This document shows, piece by piece, positions 22,523-30,848 of a stretch of 64,000 nt of DNA. Source of the stretch: Cherax quadricarinatus (Eukaryota > Arthropoda > Malacostraca > Decapoda > Parastacidae); NCBI RefSeq assembly GCF_038502225.1, contig NC_091357.1, forward strand, positions 8,831,639 to 8,895,638, given 5' to 3'. A program made the translations under genes and the position numbers. Below the pieces are notes generated by a model. That model was not told where the DNA came from. It did not search any database and saw only the letters and a list, made by a program, of their open reading frames with translations. How positions within the stretch are numbered: the stretch's first letter is position 1; every line of letters starts with the position of its first letter.

Positions 22523-22652
22523 GGCACAATACCGTGACTGGAATAACACACAAAATAACCTGAAACAACGTTTCGGTCAGACTAGTTAATGGTCCAAGTC
22601 GGACCGAAACGTAGTCATAAGCTCCATTCTCCTGCGAGATTATTTGTGTAAA
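22523..22652. mobile_element. Palindromic hairpin element, family f, copy 2
   Basis: Left arm GGCACAATACCGTGACTGG, right arm GCGAGATTATTTGTGT. Between them are ACAACGTTTCGGTC (inverted core) and GGTCCAAGTCGGACCGAAACGTAGTC (22581 on), in which GGTCC and GGACC pair as a hairpin followed by GAAACGT. Confidence 0.75.
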
Positions 22653-22964
22653 TAATGTAACATCATGTATGTTTTTCAAACATACAAGCTCCTAAACTAC
22701 GCAAAAACAACACAATATCTATTATTAGTGAACTCCTCAGAGAGTCAAATACAACGTTTCCATATGTTGCAAGGAACCGCGTAAAAGATTATTCTGACAG
22801 TGAAATATGGATACCTGGGAACACTCTACTTAGATGTGACCGGAAAATCAGATAAGGGGTAAAAGGGGGATGGTTTGTATGTTAAAGAGTAGCTTATTTG
22901 CATTGACTGAATACTACAAATAATGCCGTAGAAATTTCTGCGATAACATTACCGGCGTAGCTGT

Positions 22965-23575
22965 AACATAAAGTATTGTAGCAATGTACTGAAGGTGTTC
23001 CCACAATATAACTATCAGAGCATTATAGCAACACACTGCGGGTGTTCTCACAATGTAACTATCATACAAAGTATTGTAGCAAAAACACCATACCCCCGGC
23101 CGGGATTGAACCCGCGGTCATAGAGTCTCAAAACTCCAGCCCGTCGCGTTAGCCACTAGTCTGCCACTGGTCTAGTGGCTAACGCGACGGGCTGGAGTTT
23201 TGAGACTCTATGACCGCGGGTTCAATCCCGGCCGGGGGTATGGTTTATTTGCAATCGTGTCATTACGATTTCTTGAGTCATATTGTAGCAACACACTGTG
23301 GGTGTTCCCACAATGTAACTATCATACAGAGTATTATAGCAACACACTGTGGTGTTCCCACAATGTAACTATCATACAGGGTATTGTAGCAACACACTGT
23401 GTGTGTTCCCACAATGTAACTATCATATAAAGTATTGTAGCAACACACTGTGTGTGTTCCCATAATGTAACTATCATACAGAGTATTGCAGCAGCGCCCA
23501 CAATACAACTATCATAAAATATTGCAGCAGTGCCCACAATCCAACTGCCACACAGAGTATTGCAGCAACACACTG
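22965..23575. repeat. ~50-bp minisatellite (GTAGCAACACACTGTGGGTG)
   Basis: Units of ACAATGTAACTATCATACAG plus GTATTGTAGCAACACACTG repeat about nine times, split by the palindrome at 23089. The same unit recurs at 27412-27650. Confidence 0.9.
23089..23280. mobile_element. 155-bp tRNA-like palindrome, second copy
   Basis: Inverted arms (23089-23243) flank a ~12-nt loop. The right arm begins TCTAGTGGCTAACGCG (A-box region) and holds GGGTTCAATCCC (B box) at 23219-23230. The tail TTGCAATCGTGTCATTACG follows, as at 4975. It sits inside a minisatellite, as the first copy does. Confidence 0.85.
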
Positions 23576-23980
23576 CGGGTGTACTGTCTTCTCCTCCACC
23601 TGCTCGCCTCAGAGGACAGGAGAATTACGTCTGTGTTAGTTTAATGGTCGAGATAGCATCTTTTAATGCAACGAGGGGGGAAGGGGTGGCGTCCACGCCC
23701 ATGCTCCGGGGACGCCGTCCCCCAAGGCACAATGAACACGAACAATTCGTGTCATTTCTGTAATGGGATGACTACAATTGGTATCAGGCGAGGCGTGTCA
23801 AGGCTTACTTCCCACACTCGAGTCCAGGGGCCGGTGCTCCCTACCGGTTAGCGTGGGAAGGACGGCCTTACGGGAGATGGCAGGTGGAAAACCTCCTTCT
23901 TGCCCTTCTCCTGCCATGTCGCACCTGTTGTCATTATGTTGTCAAAAAAGGGGTCCTGGGTTCTCAACTTTCACACGGGT

Positions 23981-23983
<3 letters not shown>
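23576..23983. other. No gene recognised
   Basis: GC-richer than its neighbours. Short frames run into the adjacent GT repeat and are not credible. Confidence 0.4.

Positions 23984-24051
<68 letters not shown>
23984..24051. repeat. (GT)n microsatellite
   Basis: About 34 GT dinucleotides. Confidence 0.96.
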
Positions 24052-24052
<1 letters not shown>

Positions 24053-24445
24053 GAATTTACACCATGTTCTGTACAAGATATGCACTAGCTTGTACAGTAA
24101 GCGTCACTATGTCCACGTCTATTAAATGTATAATTTAAGAAATTCGACTTATTAATTTCCTCATAAGAAGTGAAGCAACATTCAGTTTTGCCAATAAGGT
24201 CGAGTATGTCCCCCCACCCAAAAAAAAAAAATCAGAAAAATATTCCCTCCCTCCCCCCAAAAAAAATCTACCTCTAGAGGCTCTCGTTCCACGGAGTTGG
24301 AGTGAAAGAGGTTAACGATCTTACATAAGAGTTAGATAAAAAAAATCTTGAGGTCTCCTATAAGAGACAATAACACTAGTAGGATATTAGCAAGACGGGA
24401 AATTATGTGAGCTAGAGATGGTGAAGACTCAGTGGTGTTGAAGGT
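24052..24445. other. No gene recognised
   Basis: Contains C-rich and A-rich runs at 24210-24270. Nothing else identified. Confidence 0.4.
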
Positions 24446-24525
24446 AATACATTATTATTATAATAGAAAGTAAGCGCTAAACCCACAAGGATCATACAGC
24501 GCTAATAATGGTAATAAAGATTAAG
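24446..24525. repeat. Dispersed repeat fragment (AGCGCTAAACCCACAAGGAT)
   Basis: A similar fragment lies inverted at 34355-34400 (AATCCACGTGGGTTGAGCGCT) next to an (AAT)n tract. Both pieces are short. Confidence 0.5.
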
Positions 24526-24534
24526 AACAAAAGG

Positions 24535-24668
24535 TCACAATACCGTGACTGGAACAATACACAGACACATAGCACACGGGAGACACAAACTTCTGTGGCC
24601 AGTTAATGGTCCAAGTCGGACCGAAACGTCGTCTTAAGTTTGAGTCTCCAACGTGCGGGTTATTTGTG
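24535..24668. mobile_element. Hairpin element, family f, copy 3
   Basis: CACAATACCGTGACTGGAAC at the left and CGTGCGGGTTATTTGTG at the right enclose GGTCCAAGTCGGACCGAAACGTCGTC (24608 on). The inner left arm is eroded. Confidence 0.75.
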
Positions 24669-24807
24669 TTATGAAAATTATGGTGGTGATGGAGAAAACT
24701 ATGGTGGAGGTGATGATGGCTATGGTGATAATGACTGATGATGATGATGGTTATGGTGCTAATGATTATGATGATGGTTATGGTGCTAATGATTATGATG
24801 ATGGTAA

Positions 24808-25135
24808 TAAGAACATAAGAACATAAGAAAGAAGGAACACTGCAGCAGGCCTACTGGCCCATGCGAGGCAGGTCCAAGTCTCCTACCGGCTTAAGCCAAT
24901 GCCCCAACCTAGTCAGGTCAGGTTACATTCACTTAAGGAAGGAACACGACAACTGACCTAGTAGCACAAGCTAGTCAGGTCCAACTCACACCCACTCGTG
25001 TATTTATCTAACCTATTTTTAAAACTACACAACGTTTTAGCCTGAATAACTGTACTCAGGAGTTTGTTCCACTCATCCACAACTCTATTACCAAACCAGT
25101 GCTTTCCTATATCCTTCCTGAATCTGAATGATATT
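24808..25135 (-). mobile_element. LINE family C 3' end, minus strand
   Basis: The 3' non-coding end (AACATAAGAAAGAAGGAACA at the low-coordinate side) is followed on the minus strand by a C-terminal coding piece containing FRKDIGKHWFGNRVVDEWNK and LCSFKNRLDKY. This matches the frame at 33864-34145. 5'-truncated just upstream of FRFRKD. Confidence 0.85.
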
Positions 25136-25233
25136 TATTGTGATTAAGACAATGATGATAACAATAATAATAATAATAATAATGATAAAATGAAGGAACT
25201 AATGATATTAAGTTAACGCTACATAAATAACAT

Positions 25234-25329
<96 letters not shown>
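25234..25329. repeat. (GA)n microsatellite
   Basis: About 48 GA dinucleotides directly upstream of a LINE B fragment. Confidence 0.96.
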
Positions 25330-25331
<2 letters not shown>

Positions 25332-25334
25332 CTA

Positions 25335-25560
25335 AAGAATGTCACTGTTGACTACATAGAGATGGGACACAGGGATGTAAGGTATTATTTCTTCACTCGG
25401 AGTTGTCAGGAAGTGGAATAGTCTGGAAAGTGAGGTAGTGGAGGCAGAATCCATAAATAGCTTTAAGAATAGGTATGATAAAGCTCACGAAGTACGGACG
25501 AGTGAAGAGGCGGGGCCAGGAGCTGTGACTCGACCCCTGCAACAACCATTAGGTGAGTAC
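25335..25560 (+). mobile_element. LINE family B 3' end, plus strand
   Basis: A frame containing HRDVRYYFFTRSCQEVE-like residues, with frame changes, leads to SFKNRYDKAHEV. The family tail GGGGCCAGGAGCTGTGACTC, CCCTGCAAC and AGGTGAGTAC follows. 5'-truncated at the (GA)n tract. Confidence 0.85.
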
Positions 25561-25745
25561 TCTCCCTCCCTATCTCCATTCTTGCCCCATAACCCCCCCC
25601 CTCCTCCCCATCCTCTCCTCGGCATGCGTGAATGTGTATAATTATAATTTGTATTTGAGTGCTCGTGTAACTATGTATTGTACATTTACATGAGTGTATG
25701 TGTGTATGCCGCCTGCCGTGCTTTGCATGTAACAATACGAATTAA

Positions 25746-26166
25746 CATGATATACAACCATGGGTCAACATGGTATACAATGTGAGATTAAGACACATGT
25801 GCAACATCTGGGTATCTTTATTGTATGAGATTAAGACACATGTGCAACATCTGGGTATCTTTATTGTATGAGATTAAGACACATGTGCAACAGATGTTGC
25901 ACATGTGTCTTAATCTCATCTTGTCGGTATTATATACCATTCGTACACATGGTATACAATCATGGGTCAACATAGTATACAACCATGGGTCAACATGGTA
26001 TACAACCATGGGTCAACATGGTATACAACCATGGGTCAACATGGTATACAACCATGGGTCAACATGGCATACAACCATGGGTCAACATGGTATACAACCA
26101 TGGGTCAACATGGTATACAACCATGGGTCAACATGGTATACAACCATGGGTCAACATAGTATACAA
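25746..26166. repeat. 23-bp minisatellite, first block
   Basis: Unit ACATGGTATACAACCATGGG TCA, nearly exact from 25955 onward. It is interrupted at 25772-25955 by ends of hammerhead-like elements. Confidence 0.95.
25772..25955. mobile_element. Tandem and inverted ends of a Penelope-like non-autonomous element
   Basis: GAGATTAAGACACATGTGCA with ACATCTGGGTATCTTTATTG repeats about three times with a 43-bp period. An inverted copy then runs out through CTTAATCTCATCTTGTCGGT and TATTATATACCATT. The same outer end is attached to the hammerhead-like element at 34760-34812. Only the termini are present, without the ribozyme-like core. Confidence 0.7.
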
Positions 26167-26242
26167 CCGTGGAAATAAATGGTATCAAATACCAACACAG
26201 TGGAAATATAAACACATACGCAGTATAATGTGATCCTTTATT

Positions 26243-26279
26243 GACAACGTTTCACCCATACAGTGGGCTTTTTCAAGTC
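26243..26279 (-). ncRNA. Hammerhead-like motif, element b left arm
   Basis: Reverse complement of the 26298 motif with one helix II mismatch (GCCCAC/ATGGGT). Contains TTGAAAA, helix II, GAAA and ACGTT in order. Confidence 0.45.
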
Positions 26280-26297
26280 ACACACAGATCTGTGTGT

Positions 26298-26334
26298 GAC
26301 TTGAAAAAGCCCACTGTGTGGGTGAAACGTTGTC
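26298..26334 (+). ncRNA. Hammerhead-like motif, element b right arm
   Basis: GAC (26298-26300) can pair with GTC (26332-26334) as helix I. TTGAAAA stands for the C-U-G-A-N-G-A box, then one A, then helix II GCCCAC-TGT-GTGGGT, GAAA, and the palindrome ACGT with a following T as the cleavage-site position. The pair C3-G8 of the canonical core is replaced by U-A on both sides, a compensated change. The box otherwise departs from consensus, and there is one extra A before helix II. Confidence 0.45.
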
Positions 26335-26377
26335 AATAAAGGATCACATTATACTGCATATGTGTTTATATTTCTAT

Positions 26378-26662
26378 GGTATACAACCATGGGTCAACAT
26401 GGTATACAAGCATGGGTCAACATGGTATACAAGCATGGGTCAACATGGTATACAAGCATGGGTCAACATGGTATACAAGCATGGGTCAACATGGTATACA
26501 AGCATGGGTCAACATGGTATACAAGCATGGGTCAACATGGTATACAAGCATGGGTCAACATGGTATACAACCATAAGAGTCAACATGGTATACAACCATA
26601 AGAGTCAACATGGTATACAATCATGGGTCAACATGGTATATAACCATGAGTCAACATGGTAA
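26378..26662. repeat. 23-bp minisatellite, second block
   Basis: Here the unit carries AAGCATGGG rather than AACCATGGG in eight successive copies, so this block amplified separately. Two units read CATAAGAGT. Confidence 0.94.
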
Positions 26663-26776
26663 ACAACCAGTGAAGTAGAGATTGTTGCTATGTACAAGAC
26701 ACGTAGAGTCTCTTTCATGATACTGAGGTTGGTCTTCACCAAACCAGAACAGATGGTGAATCATACATTACAAATA

Positions 26777-26915
26777 TACATGGGTCAACATGGTATACAA
26801 CCATGGGTCAACATGGTATACAACCATGGGTCAACATGGCATACAACCATGGGTCAACATGGTATACAACCATGGGTCAACATGGTATACAACCATGGGT
26901 CAACATAGTATACAA
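26777..26915. repeat. 23-bp minisatellite, third block
   Basis: Six units with the AACCATGGG form of the first block, including its ATGGCATAC variant, followed by the same flank as the first block. Confidence 0.93.
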
Positions 26916-26985
26916 CCGTGGAAATAAATGGTATCAAATACCAACACAGTGGAAATATAAACACATACGCAGTATAATGTGATCC
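26916..26985. repeat. Duplicate of 26166-26235
   Basis: CCGTGGAAATAAATGGTATC through ACGCAGTATAATGTGATCC is identical to the sequence between the first block and the palindrome core. It ends where the SINE begins. Confidence 0.85.
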
Positions 26986-27320
26986 CCCATCAGTAAAATG
27001 GGTACCTGGGTGTTAGTCGACTGGTGTGGGTCGCATCCTGGGACACTGACCTGGTGGCTCTGGTGGCCTGGTGGTTAACGCTCTCGCTTCACACGGTGAG
27101 GGCCTGGGTTCGATTCCCAGCCAGAGTAGAAACATTGGACGTGTTTCTTTCCACCTGTTGTCTATGTTCCCCATCAGTAAAATGGGTACCTGGGTGTTAG
27201 TCGACTGGTGTGGGTCGCATCCTGGGACACTGACCTAAGGAGGCCTGGTCACAGACCGGGCCGCGGGGGCGTTGACCCCCGGAACTCTCTCCAGATAAAC
27301 TCTCTCCAGATAAACTCCTT
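26986..27320 (+). mobile_element. tRNA-headed SINE with LINE A-type tail, plus an upstream fragment
   Basis: The full copy starts near 27057: A-box region TGGCCTGGTGGTTAACGC, B box GGTTCGATTCC (27107-27117), body CATCAGTAAAATGGGTACCT. It then has a 3' part, GACCGGGCCGCGGGGGCGTT and GACCCCCGGAA, that matches the LINE A 3' end, and a short tandem CTCTCCAGATAAA. 26986-27055 repeats the body of the SINE, so an older fragment lies directly upstream. The shared 3' end suggests mobilisation by the LINE A machinery. Confidence 0.85.
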
Positions 27321-27411
27321 CATACAATTTATCTCACCTGCGCACATCATGTATGTGACCCATCCTGTGTGATGGAATATGACAGGGAAACAGCTTGTTT
27401 CTGTTCCCAGT
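27321..27411. other. Short unassigned spacer
   Basis: Nothing recognisable. Confidence 0.3.
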
Positions 27412-27650
27412 ATGTAACTATCACATAGACGAGTCTAGCAACACACTACACTGTGATCGTTACCATAATGTAACTCTCAGAATATTGTAGCAACACACTG
27501 TTGAGTGTTCTCGCAATGTAACTATCACAGACTAGTGAAGCAACACAATGTTGAGTGTTCTCACAATGTAACTATCATAGACTAGTATAGCAACACACTG
27601 AGTGTTCTCACAATGCAACTACCATAGACTAGTGTAACAACACACTTCTG
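27412..27650. repeat. Second locus of the 22965 minisatellite
   Basis: Four to five diverged units with GCAACACACTGTTGAGTGTT and AATGTAACTATCA, matching the unit at 22965-23575. Confidence 0.85.
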
Positions 27651-28224
27651 AGGTAACCAATTTCGATTTAAAAAAAAATTGAGTTCCAACTGGGTAGCTA
27701 TAGAGACTCACAAGGTTGAGAATGGCCTGCCTGCAAACCACCGCCCACCGCCCGCCGCCCATCGGCCGCCGCCGACACCCATTCAATTGCTGCCGTCGGC
27801 GTAATCATGCTCAACCTTTACGAACTGACGTTTTCACAGGACATGACTGAAATTTGAATTCCACTTCTAAATCCGGCCTTGTAGCAGTGGTGCATAAGGG
27901 CGAGTTGGCTGATGAGTGTTCCCAGCGAGCGAGTGGTGAAAACTGGGAACCTTTTTCCTGTTGGCTTTGAGCCTTAGGTGGTGTGGGCAGAAAGTCGAAA
28001 GGAACAGGGGGAGGAAGGGTGTGAGGCGCCCTTGTGACCATCTCACTGACAAGTCTTACACAGAAGTCATCAGAAACAAAAGTAAAAGAAAAGAGGTGGG
28101 GAGCTGAGGTGGGATGGGAGGAGGGGAATATGGTTGAGTGAAGGGGAGTAGGGGTGAGAGAAGGGGAATAGGGGTGTGTTGTGGGGGTGTTAGTTTTGTT
28201 TTTAGCAAAACAGAATACATTAGA
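27651..28224. other. No gene recognised
   Basis: Short CCGCC repeats at 27740-27770; purine-rich 28080-28190. Open minus-strand frames have no recognisable motif. Confidence 0.45.
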
Positions 28225-28306
28225 AGTATGTTGTTACACTTGTGTGATGAATGGTTTGAAAAACCGACAAGTTGAAGATTGAGACATTTATGCAGCATAT
28301 GGGAAT

Positions 28307-28359
28307 CTTTATTCAGGAAACGTTTCGCCACACAGTGGCTTCATCAGTCCAATACAAAG
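28307..28359 (-). ncRNA. Hammerhead-like motif, element a left arm
   Basis: Mirror copy of the 28517 motif. On the minus strand it shows CTTT, GGA, CTGATGA, A, GCCACTGTGTGGC, GAAACGTT, TCC and AAAG. Confidence 0.6.
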
Positions 28360-28516
28360 AGGAAGGTGTAAGGAGAGGAGGAGAATGAGGTAATCAGTCC
28401 CTCAACCTGGAGTCGATGTGTTCAGTCCATCAATCTTGTAGATTGATGGACTGAACACATCGACTCAAGGTTGAGGGACTGATTACCTCATTCTCCTCCT
28501 GTTCTTCAAGATTCTC

Positions 28517-28568
28517 CTTTGTATGGACTGATGAAGCCACTGTGTGGCGAAACGTTTCCTCAATAAAG
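28517..28568 (+). ncRNA. Hammerhead-like motif, element a right arm (best core match)
   Basis: Helix I: GGA (28525-28527) pairs with TCC (28557-28559), and CTTT (28517-28520) pairs with AAAG (28565-28568) across an internal loop. Core box CTGATGA (28528-28534) fits C-U-G-A-N-G-A exactly. Helix II GCCAC-TGT-GTGGC (28536-28548) is followed directly by GAAA (28549-28552) and the self-complementary ACGT plus T. Such a zero-loop palindromic helix III would need two molecules to pair, as in dimeric hammerheads. An extra A at 28535 is the one departure from the textbook core. Confidence 0.62.
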
Positions 28569-28611
28569 ATACCCAAGAGTTGCACATGTGTCTAATTTAT
28601 CCACATACATA

Positions 28612-28812
28612 GTGTTGACATCTGTCAGTCTGAGCTGGCAGACTACAGTGTCACCCTGAGCTGGTACACTTCACTGGTGTCAGCCAACGCTGTCAGACTT
28701 CAGCAGTGTCAGTCTGAGCTGGCAAATTTCTGTAGTGTCAATCAAAGCTGGTAGACTTCAGTAGTGTCAGTCTGAGCTGGTAGACTTCTGCAGTGTCAGT
28801 CTGAGCTGATAT
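28612..28812. repeat. Imperfect ~29-bp minisatellite (GTCAGTCTGAGCTGGTAGAC)
   Basis: About seven variable units of GTGTCAGTCTGAGCTGG with TAGACTTCAGTA. Confidence 0.85.
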
Positions 28813-29077
28813 AACGATTGCTTTGCGTCCTGTGCAAGCCGGGATGAATGATAGGTCTTCGGAAGCTTCTTACTTTATTTGGGATCGTGGTACACAGGCA
28901 GTGTGTTAAGTGTCCTGGGGCGACCCAGAGGGCCATGCCCGGGAGGGAGAGAGGAATGGAGCCTGGTCGCCGAGAGCGAGGCAGGCTTGGGTATGCCCAC
29001 CCAGAGACCTGCCCTCTGGTGGAAACTAGCCATGTAAAGTAAAAGGACACAAGTGCAACTAATGTGACATTTATTGT

Positions 29078-29112
29078 GGCAACGTTTCGCTCTCCAGGAG
29101 CTTTATCAAGCC
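29078..29112 (-). ncRNA. Hammerhead-like motif at the 3' end of the left Penelope-like copy
   Basis: On the minus strand: GGC, TTGATAA, A, helix II GCTC-CTGGA-GAGC, GAAA, ACGTT, GCC. GGC and GCC pair as helix I. As in elements b and e, C3-G8 is replaced by U-A. Penelope-like elements are known to carry hammerhead motifs in their terminal repeats (Cervera and De la Pena), which supports the reading. Confidence 0.58.
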
Positions 29113-29383
29113 ATTACAAACAATACATGGACACAGAGGGTATATAAAGGCTCAGAGTGAGGTGAATACTAGTGAGGTACCATTTCGATGTTCACTAGTG
29201 GTAGTAGTAGTAGTAGTGACAAAAGTAATACAATATGGTAGAGCAATTAATTCGTACATGAGTAAAAGGATATAAAAGCTATTACTTGGGTAACATAAAA
29301 ATAGGTTGGACAAATATAAACTGGAATGAGGCAGCTTGTTTCAGTGTTCACTCTCTGTGCTTTGTGTAGTATAACAGGAGAGA

Positions 29384-30848
29384 CTATGTGATGGCAGGGT
29401 TTACTGTTTTCAGGAGGATTCTTGCTAAGACTTCGGAGATGGTGAAGCTGCCGTTGTTTTGTTTAATTGTATTCGAAACAGCGATCAGTGCTGATTCGAG
29501 GCACTTGCGTCTGCGGAAATTAGTTTCTTTGATCACTAATTGGGCGTCTCTGAATTTCATGAGATGATTGGTGGAATTTCGGTGTTGTACACAGGCGTTG
29601 TTCAAGTTATCGTTCCTACATGCGTAAATGTGTTCATTGAGGCGGGTGTCCAGGTTTCTTGCTGTTTCACCTACGTAAATCTTGTCACAGCCTCCACAGG
29701 GTAGTGTAAACTCTTGCATTGACTGGTTCGTGATGCTTGGATTTTGTCCTGGTTAGATCCTTTATTGAAGTGCTAGAAGCGATGGCGACTCTGGTGTTAG
29801 CTTGTGAAAGTACTTTTGAGACGTTCAGTGCAACCTGGCTGTTGGGAAGAATTATAACTTTGTTGGGAGTGGTGTTGGTGTGTGGAGAATTAATGATCTG
29901 GAGAGCTCTTTTCTTGCAGTCTTTGATGAAAAAAAGAAGGAAAATGTAACTCAGTGAATGTTTGGTGAATGTATGTACATTCCTCGTCAAGAAACTCAGG
30001 ACTACAAATTCGGTATGCTCTTAGGAAAAACCCGATGATGATGCCTCTTTTGGTCTTGGTATCTTGACTGGAATAGAAGTGTGTGAGATCATTTTTATTG
30101 GTGGGTTTCCGATAAACTTGAAATCTTAGGTTGTTGTCTACTTTGTGAATGAGGACGTCGAGGAAAGGTAGCTTGTCATTGGACTCTTCTTCTAGTGTAA
30201 ACTGGATCGCCGGTTCAACTGCGTTGAGCCTTGCCTGAAGATCCCGTACATCAAAACGTTTGGGAGTTATTACGAGGACGTCGTCCACGTAACGTAACCA
30301 AGTGACGCTTGAAGGGATGAAGTTGGCGAAGTGTTCGGACTCTAGGTGTTCCATGTATAAGTTGGCTAGGACGACACTGATGGGGGACCCCATTCCCATG
30401 CCGTAGGTTTGTTTGTAGAGCTTGTTATTGAAAGAAAAACAGTTGAAATTAACACAGAGTTCAATCAAGTCAACAAAATCTCCGGGAGGTAGAGGAAGAT
30501 TAAGGTCCTGATTGACTTTACGTCGTAGAACCTCGATGGCTTTTTTGGTAGGTACTTTTGTGAAGAGGGAAGTCACATCCAAACTGCCTAGTTTCTTGTT
30601 ACGGATGGAGAGGTTACGGATGCGGTTGAGAAGGTCGCCTGAGTGTTTAAGATGAGCGGGGCTGATGGTCCCCAGAAGGCAGGAAAGATGTTTGGCAAGA
30701 ACTCCGGCTAGTTTGTGTGGAGCACTGCCTATTCCTGACGTGATTGGTCTGAGAGGAATATTGTGTTTATGGGTCTTGGGTAAACCATACATGTGTGCTG
30801 GTTTAGGGTTGCTTGGTAACAAGTACAGAAGTTTCTTCCCTTCTCTAG
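29384..30848 (-). pseudogene. Penelope-like RT plus GIY-YIG endonuclease, left copy
   Basis: In order on the minus strand: PKTHKHNIPLRPITSGIG, SLDVTSLFTKVPTK, QTYGMGMGSPISVVLANLYM, the catalytic WLRYVDDVLVI (30278-30305), then KLPFLDVLIHKVDNN and VYRKPTNKNDL. An extra T in a T-run near 29932 and a 2-nt loss near 29700 shift the frame. The last part (29384-29719) is the GIY-YIG nuclease, with CGGCDKIYVGETARN and TRLNEH. RT followed by GIY-YIG is diagnostic of Penelope-like elements. Telomerase-like RT and nuclease would together reverse-transcribe at a nicked target. Confidence 0.92.

Larger units (their letters stand above)
26190..26377. mobile_element. Near-perfect palindrome with hammerhead-like arms (element b)
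   Basis: Arms of about 93 bp meet at CACACAGATCTGTGTG (26281-26296). Each arm runs from GAAATATAAACACATA through AGTATAATGTGATCCTTTAT to the hammerhead-like core. It is inserted in the 23-bp minisatellite. No coding capacity. Confidence 0.85.
28225..28605. mobile_element. Palindromic hammerhead-like element (element a)
   Basis: Arms of about 150 bp are symmetrical about 28438 (CCATCAATCTTGTAGATTGATGG). The order outward in each arm is GACTGATTACCTCATTCTCC, hammerhead-like core, ATAAAGAT, then the outer end with CACATGTGTCT. The left outer end has an additional ~60 bp. Non-coding. The shared core and ends link it to the elements at 32486, 34640 and 34815 and to the Penelope ends. Confidence 0.85.
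29033..30848 (-). mobile_element. Penelope-like element, left copy (minus strand)
   Basis: 5'-truncated copy with its 3' end at the low-coordinate side (GTAAAGTAAAAGGACACAAG). It joins the right copy head to head at 30848, within the shared CTAGAGAAGGGAAG. The 3' region carries a hammerhead-like motif and a short (TAG)n stretch at 29201-29217. It lacks the insertion seen in the right copy, so it is an empty-site reference. Confidence 0.92.

Noticed and set aside
28813..29032. 64-84-residue frames on both strands before the Penelope copy
   Set aside because: No recognisable motif; likely flank of the insertion.
30665..30848. N-terminal part of the right Penelope protein upstream of 30849
   Set aside because: This is the antisense of the left copy's RT; the frame merely stays open across the head-to-head junction.
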